From contig NZ_CAMLHX010000072.1 of the NCBI RefSeq assembly GCF_946479965.1, positions 1 through 18,060 on the forward strand: a DNA stretch of 18,060 bases, read 5' to 3'. Shown in pieces: positions 14,901-18,060 of this stretch. Position 1 is the first letter of the stretch, and the number at the start of each line of letters is the position of its first letter. The translations under genes and the position numbers were made by a program. Source of the stretch: an uncultured Mucilaginibacter sp. GTDB lineage: Bacteria > Bacteroidota > Bacteroidia > Sphingobacteriales > Sphingobacteriaceae. The notes under the pieces are model-generated. The model had not been told where the DNA came from and did no database searches. It saw only the letters and a list, made by a program, of their open reading frames with translations.

Positions 14901-17564
14901 TAATTGCGCCACCTCGCCCAAAGCGTTAATAGAGAGGCGCTGTTTTAGGTTTCCTTTGGCAATGCCTGTTGCCACTTTAGCAATACCCCGAATCTGCCCG
15001 GTTAAGTTGGATGCCATCTGGTTTACAGAGTCGGTCAAATCCTTCCAGGTTCCACCCACACCTTTTACGTGTGCCTGGCCACCTAGCTTACCCTCGGTAC
15101 CCACCTCACGCGCCACCCGCGTTACTTCAGATGCGAAGGAGTTAAGCTGATCCACCATCGTATTAATGGTGTTCTTAAGGTCCATGATCTCGCCCTTTAC
15201 GTCGATAATAACCGTCTTGGAAAGGTCACCGCTCGCTACCGCTTTAGTTACCTCGGCAATATTACGCACCTGCGATGTTAAGTTACTCGACATCTGGTTT
15301 ACCGAGTCTGTTAAGTCCTTCCAGGTTCCCGCAACGCCCGGCACAAAGGCCTGACCCCCCAGGTTGCCGTCGGTACCCACCTCACGCGCCACACGGGTTA
15401 CTTCGGACGCGAAACCGCGCAGCTGATCAACCATTGTATTAATGGTTTCCTTTAGCTGAAGAATTTCGCCCCGCACGTCAACCGTGATCTTTTTAGATAA
15501 GTCACCGTTCGCTATCGCGATGGATACATCGGCTATATTACGCAGCTGTGCCGTTAAGTTACCGGCCATTTTATTTACTGAATCCGTTAAATCCTTCCAG
15601 GTACCATCCACACCCGGCACGTTGGCCTGACCACCTAATTGCCCTTCCGAACCCACCTCACGCGCCACACGCGTTACTTCTGATGCAAAGGCCCGCAGCT
15701 GATCCACCATCGTATTGATGGTGTCTTTCAGTTCGAGCAACTCGCCCTTGGCATTTACGGTGATCTTACGCGAAAGGTCACCCTTGGCCACTGCCGTGGT
15801 TACCTCGGCAATGTTACGTACCTGCGAGGTAAGGTTGTCCGCCATTTTATTTACCGAGTCGGTTAAGTCTTTCCAGGTACCACCTACGCCCGGTACGTTT
15901 GCCTGGCCACCCAATTGCCCTTCCGAACCCACCTCACGCGCCACACGGGTTACTTCCGAACCAAATGAGTTAAGCTGATCCACCATCGTATTGATAGTGA
16001 TCTTCAGCTCCAGCATTTCGCCCTGAACGTCAACCGTAATTTTTTTAGATAAGTCGCCTTTGGCCACCGCCGTGGTTACCTCGGCTATATTACGTACCTG
16101 GCCGGTTAAGTTACCTGCCATCTGGTTCACCGAATCCGTTAAATCCTTCCAGGTACCACCTACGCCCGGCACGTTTGCCTGCCCGCCCAACTGCCCTTCC
16201 GAACCTACCTCACGCGCAACACGCGTTACCTCAAACGAGAAAGAGTTGAGCTGATCCACCATGGTATTGATGGTGTTTTTTAGTTCCAATAACTCGCCTT
16301 TCGCATCCACGGTGATCTTCCGGGACAAATCGCCTTTGGCCACCGCCGTAGTTACCCAGGCAATATTACGCACCTGGTCGGTAAGGTTACTACCCATTTG
16401 GTTCACAGAGTCTGTCAAGTCTTTCCATACACCACCCACACCTTTTACCCGCGCCTGGCCACCCAGTTTACCTTCGGTGCCTACCTCGAGCGCCACACGT
16501 GTTACTTCGGATGCGAATGAGTTGAGCTGATCCACCATGGTATTGATAGTTTTCTTCAGCTCCAGCATTTCGCCTTTTACGTCAACCGTTATTTTTTTAG
16601 AAAGGTCACCATTAGCCACCGCCGTGGTTACCCCGGCTATATTACGCACTTGCGAGGTTAAGTTACCCGCCATACGGTTTACCGAGTCGGTCAAATCCTT
16701 CCAGGTTCCGGCCACGCCCGGCACTTTGGCCTGGCCGCCCAGCTTACCTTCCGTACCTACTTCCAAAGCCACCCGTGTTACTTCGGACGAGAAAGAGTTC
16801 AGCTGATCCACCATCGTATTAATGGTGTTTTTTAACTCCAATATTTCGCCTTTAGCTTCCACAGTGATCTTCCGCGAAAGGTCACCCTTCGCCACCGCGG
16901 TGGTTACCGCAGCTACGTTTCGCACTTGGGCTGTAAGGTTACCCGCCATCTGGTTCACCGAATCAGTTAACTCGGCCCACACGCCTGCTACACCCTTGAT
17001 TTTTGCTTGCTCACCCAGTTTACCTTCCGAGCCCACCTGCCGCGCTACCCGGGTCACCTCCATCGAAAACAGCTGAAGCTTGGAAAGCATCTGATTGGAT
17101 TCTTTGGCAATGCGCAGGAACTCACCTTTTAGTGGGTGTCCCTTAATTTCTAAAGGTATATGTTTAGATAGGTCGCCGTTAGCAACCGAGTTGATCATGC
17201 CGGCTATTTCAAGCGTAGGGGAGGTGAGGTCCTCAATCAGGTTATTCAGTGAGTTTACACCACTGGCCCATTCACCTTTGGCATCAGGTAGTTCGATCCG
17301 TTTCGACAAATTGCCGCGCTTTCCAATAGTTATCTCTGCTGAGGAGATTTCAGCCACCAGCCGCTCGTTCATCTCAATAATATCGTTCAGCACTTCGCAT
17401 ATCCGGCCATTTATCCCTGCTTGGGTAACCGGCATCCGGACATTCAGTTTCCCGTTTTTGACCAGGGAAAGAACGTTTAAAAGTTCTTTTACATCTAGGT
17501 CATCGGTATGGCCATTTACATGGTGCGTTTCTTTTTGTTTGGGTTCAAGTAGAGCTGGATCCAT
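11913..17564 (-). CDS. Giant soluble poly-HAMP hybrid histidine kinase (GAF, HisKA, HATPase, three receivers)
   Basis: An 1883-residue kinase with no membrane segment. Three HAMP-like units (about 25-165) lead into nine tandem 92-residue repeats (168-995), each made of two HAMP units, so about 21 HAMP units in all. Next come a GAF domain (about 1018-1160), a coiled coil (1160-1215), HisKA with H1225 in S-H-E-L-R-T-P-L, and HATPase (G-T-G-L-G-L near 1414). Three receivers follow, with phosphoacceptors D1546, D1668 and D1814 and conserved lysines K1595, K1719 and K1866. The 92-residue repeat period and the architecture recall fungal group III kinases (Nik1/Os-1), which respond to osmotic stress through HAMP repeats; the true signal here is unknown. 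The ATG at 17564 is the first good start. It heads an operon with a receiver-kinase and a lone receiver. Confidence 0.95.
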   Translation of the reverse strand: MDPALLEPKQKETHHVNGHTDDLDVKELLNVLSLVKNGKLNVRMPVTQAGINGRICEVLNDIIEMNERLVAEISSAEITIGKRGNLSKRIELPDAKGEWASGVNSLNNLIEDLTSPTLEIAGMINSVANGDLSKHIPLEIKGHPLKGEFLRIAKESNQMLSKLQLFSMEVTRVARQVGSEGKLGEQAKIKGVAGVWAELTDSVNQMAGNLTAQVRNVAAVTTAVAKGDLSRKITVEAKGEILELKNTINTMVDQLNSFSSEVTRVALEVGTEGKLGGQAKVPGVAGTWKDLTDSVNRMAGNLTSQVRNIAGVTTAVANGDLSKKITVDVKGEMLELKKTINTMVDQLNSFASEVTRVALEVGTEGKLGGQARVKGVGGVWKDLTDSVNQMGSNLTDQVRNIAWVTTAVAKGDLSRKITVDAKGELLELKNTINTMVDQLNSFSFEVTRVAREVGSEGQLGGQANVPGVGGTWKDLTDSVNQMAGNLTGQVRNIAEVTTAVAKGDLSKKITVDVQGEMLELKITINTMVDQLNSFGSEVTRVAREVGSEGQLGGQANVPGVGGTWKDLTDSVNKMADNLTSQVRNIAEVTTAVAKGDLSRKITVNAKGELLELKDTINTMVDQLRAFASEVTRVAREVGSEGQLGGQANVPGVDGTWKDLTDSVNKMAGNLTAQLRNIADVSIAIANGDLSKKITVDVRGEILQLKETINTMVDQLRGFASEVTRVAREVGTDGNLGGQAFVPGVAGTWKDLTDSVNQMSSNLTSQVRNIAEVTKAVASGDLSKTVIIDVKGEIMDLKNTINTMVDQLNSFASEVTRVAREVGTEGKLGGQAHVKGVGGTWKDLTDSVNQMASNLTGQIRGIAKVATGIAKGNLKQRLSINALGEVAQLTDTINEMIDTLAVFADEVTTVAREVGVQGRLGGQASVPGASGTWKDLTENVNQLAQNLTVQVRSISEVASAVTKGDLTRTIRVEAKGELEALKDTINQMIANLKGTTLRNHEQDWLKSNLAKFAQMLQGQRDRNAVANKVLSELAELVNARYGAFYILEQPESADEPKLKLFAGYAQKSRKLIDQEFSLNEGLVGQCATDKERIRLANVPNEYLQISSGIGHAAPIDLVILPVLFENNVKAVIELASFENFSDTHVDFLDQLTESIGIVLNNIETNTRTEELLSQSQSLAGELSAQQEELRRANDELHDKGRSLEEKAEQLTLTSKYKSEFLANMSHELRTPLNSLLILAQQLFENPEGNLTEKQRMFAKTIHSCGDDLIQLINDILDLSKIESGVIAADVMPVSFKEITAFAESTFKPISEAKNLKFEIEVQDGLPELMETDMQRLNQILKNLLSNAFKFTEKGQVKLHIFKPVSGQENPLSETDSVIAFAIEDSGIGISKNTQGIIFEAFQQAEGSTSRKYGGTGLGLSISKGFAELLGGTITVGSELGKGSVFTLYLPLKYKEEKSATLKVKEAYPVQHSRTNTLIDSAELVIDDDRHSIAAEDKVLLVVEDDLRFTKILIDKAHDFEVKVVVAISYLEIFESIIKYNPIAITLDVNMPESNGWKILKLLKTDINLRHIPVHVISGEDNRIMALKLGARSFSLKPLSNTSLDELINGIVQFNEHAKKRVLVIEDNENELQRLSELLANDKVEVFGAATAKKALMVLKKEVFDCIILDFVLPDATGLDLINRINLIKHPQTTIILHSARDFTQGELIQLKRLNHKIITKTPDSHVRLLEEILVLLHIDKKYISESKLKMIDTVRDSKDILDGRKVLVVDDDVRNLFALTAVFERSNIDVITAESGREALDILNKDKQIDIVLMDIMMPEMDGYETIQIIRKESKHKNLPIIAVTAKAMIGDRQKCIASGASDYITKPVKTDQLLSLMRVWLIK
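14580..17063 (-). repeat. Nine tandem 276-bp repeats coding the HAMP pairs
   Basis: Nine in-frame units of exactly 92 codons follow each other without gaps, each beginning with a variant of [12 protein letters not shown] typical unit contains [11 protein letters not shown] and, in its second half, [10 protein letters not shown]. The boundaries on the plus strand are every 276 bases from 14580. Units four to six are the most alike in protein (their first 40 residues differ at only a few positions) but differ at many synonymous sites. The two end units (one and nine) are the most diverged. The pattern fits old duplication with selection on the protein, not a fresh expansion. Confidence 0.93.
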
Positions 17565-18060
17565 AGCTTACAAGGTTGCAATAAGTTAAACATTAGGTAA
17601 AGAACTTTCAGCACCTGCCGAAAGCTGAATAAATCTTTTAAAACTAGAATGCGAAACGGAAAAAACGAAAAACAAGAATCGGTAGCTGTTTGTTTTAACA
17701 AAAATAAAATTTTTTAACAAAATTCGTGTAGAGAGGTTTTTCTGATATTTCAGGAAAAAAACAAGAGACGGTTAACTAATTACAGCAGGTTTTCTTCGTG
17801 GTGTCCTGTTCCAAAAAATATAAAGCCTTAGAAAATTAATTTTTTCGCTGACGGGCTTAAACAGCTGTTTATCAATGCAATAATATTTAAGGGCGAAACA
17901 CTTTGGAACACTTTGAAACTACTTATAAGTCAGTAAAGTTAGCTGTAAAATGCGCTTAAATTGTTGGTAATAAGCATATTGTACATAAATCTATTTTGCG
18001 CCTTTTTTGGAACAGTTTGGAACACTTTTGGACCTGACCCGTCCTAAAAAAAGTTTACAC
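17565..18060. other. Gene-free stretch upstream of the giant kinase
   Basis: I see no credible gene in these 496 bases; the only sizeable frame, on the minus strand (17701-17516), overlaps the kinase start and has no recognisable content. The stretch is AT-rich. It holds one possible minus-strand -7 element, TATTTTTG (17706-17699), without a clear -33 partner, so the kinase promoter is uncertain. There is also an imperfect inverted repeat TTTTTCTGA/TCAGGAAAAA (17737-17745 with 17750-17759) and repeat copy B (17895-18023). A further TGTTCCA occurs on the plus strand near 17807. Confidence 0.6.
17895..18023 (-). repeat. Dispersed intergenic repeat element, copy B (inverted relative to copy A)
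   Basis: Read on the minus strand this matches the layout of copy A at 4160-4279: GTTCC at 18023 and 18013, AAAATAGA (17997-17990), the 37-bp core (17951-17915, 34 of 37 identical to copy A), then GTTCC and GTTTC at exact 10-bp steps (17909, 17899). From the inner left GTTCC to the core's GTTTC is 94 bases, the same as in copy A. The sequence between the conserved blocks has diverged, so it is the blocks and their spacing that are conserved. Confidence 0.75.

Noticed and set aside
14485..17589. Series of plus-strand open frames opposite the HAMP repeats
   Set aside because: They recur every 276 bases because they are the antisense reading of the repeats, and they share no independent coding features.
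17516..17701. Minus-strand 61-residue frame upstream of the giant kinase
   Set aside because: It overlaps the kinase start, has no recognisable motif and looks like translated AT-rich leader DNA.
17832..17843. Palindrome AAAATTAATTTT
   Set aside because: A 12-base AT-only palindrome is expected by chance in DNA this AT-rich, and it has no partner signals.

Overview
The window looks like a chromosomal segment of a Bacteroidota bacterium, most likely of the Sphingobacteriaceae (Mucilaginibacter/Pedobacter type). The reasons are the gene content (cbb3-oxidase assembly genes ending in a SafE-like membrane protein, a receiver-Crp/Fnr fusion, a very large soluble poly-HAMP hybrid kinase), the scarcity of Shine-Dalgarno sequences, and promoters that fit the Bacteroidota -7 element TAnnTTTG. 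The genus is inferred, not proven.

Layout. Bases 1-1756 (+) are the end of a cbb3 cytochrome oxidase assembly operon: the 3' part of ccoG, ccoH (fixH) and a SafE/UreH-like membrane protein, all overlapping. They are followed on + by a small membrane protein (1846-2199), a terminator, and an uncharacterised 593-residue cysteine-rich protein with nitronate-monooxygenase-like motifs (2279-4060), which ends in a strong terminator. A 329-base gap holds a repeat element. From 9103 down to 4390 (-) lies an oxygen-response cluster: a soluble FixL-type heme-PAS histidine kinase, a receiver-Crp/Fnr fusion (in effect FixJ and FixK in one protein), a D-lactate dehydrogenase with an unusual Cys-rich tail, and oxygen-independent coproporphyrinogen oxidase hemN. 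Divergent from the kinase are a LOG-family phosphoribohydrolase and a 58-residue zinc-ribbon protein. From 17564 down to 10283 (-) lies a second signalling operon: an 1883-residue kinase with about 21 HAMP units, GAF, kinase and three receivers, then a receiver-kinase hybrid, then a lone receiver. The final 496 bases have no convincing gene and carry a second, inverted copy of the intergenic repeat.

How it works together (inference). The heme-PAS kinase would sense falling O2 and phosphorylate the receiver-Crp/Fnr regulator. The regulator's recognition helix has the FNR signature E-x-x-S-R, so it should bind TTGAT-N4-ATCAA-like sites. Such sites (TGA-N6-TCA) do occur in the window: four in the 203-base gap between the kinase and LOG genes, one before ldhA-hemN and one before the small membrane protein. 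At three promoters the box centre lies exactly 33 bp from the centre of a TAnnTTTG-like -7 element, as expected for class II FNR-type activation. A fourth, degenerate box keeps the same spacing in front of the kinase itself, where a perfect box covers the predicted start of transcription and could mediate autorepression. The window therefore appears to hold a self-contained micro-oxic circuit controlling fermentation (ldhA), anaerobic heme synthesis (hemN) and some uncharacterised genes beside the high-affinity oxidase genes.
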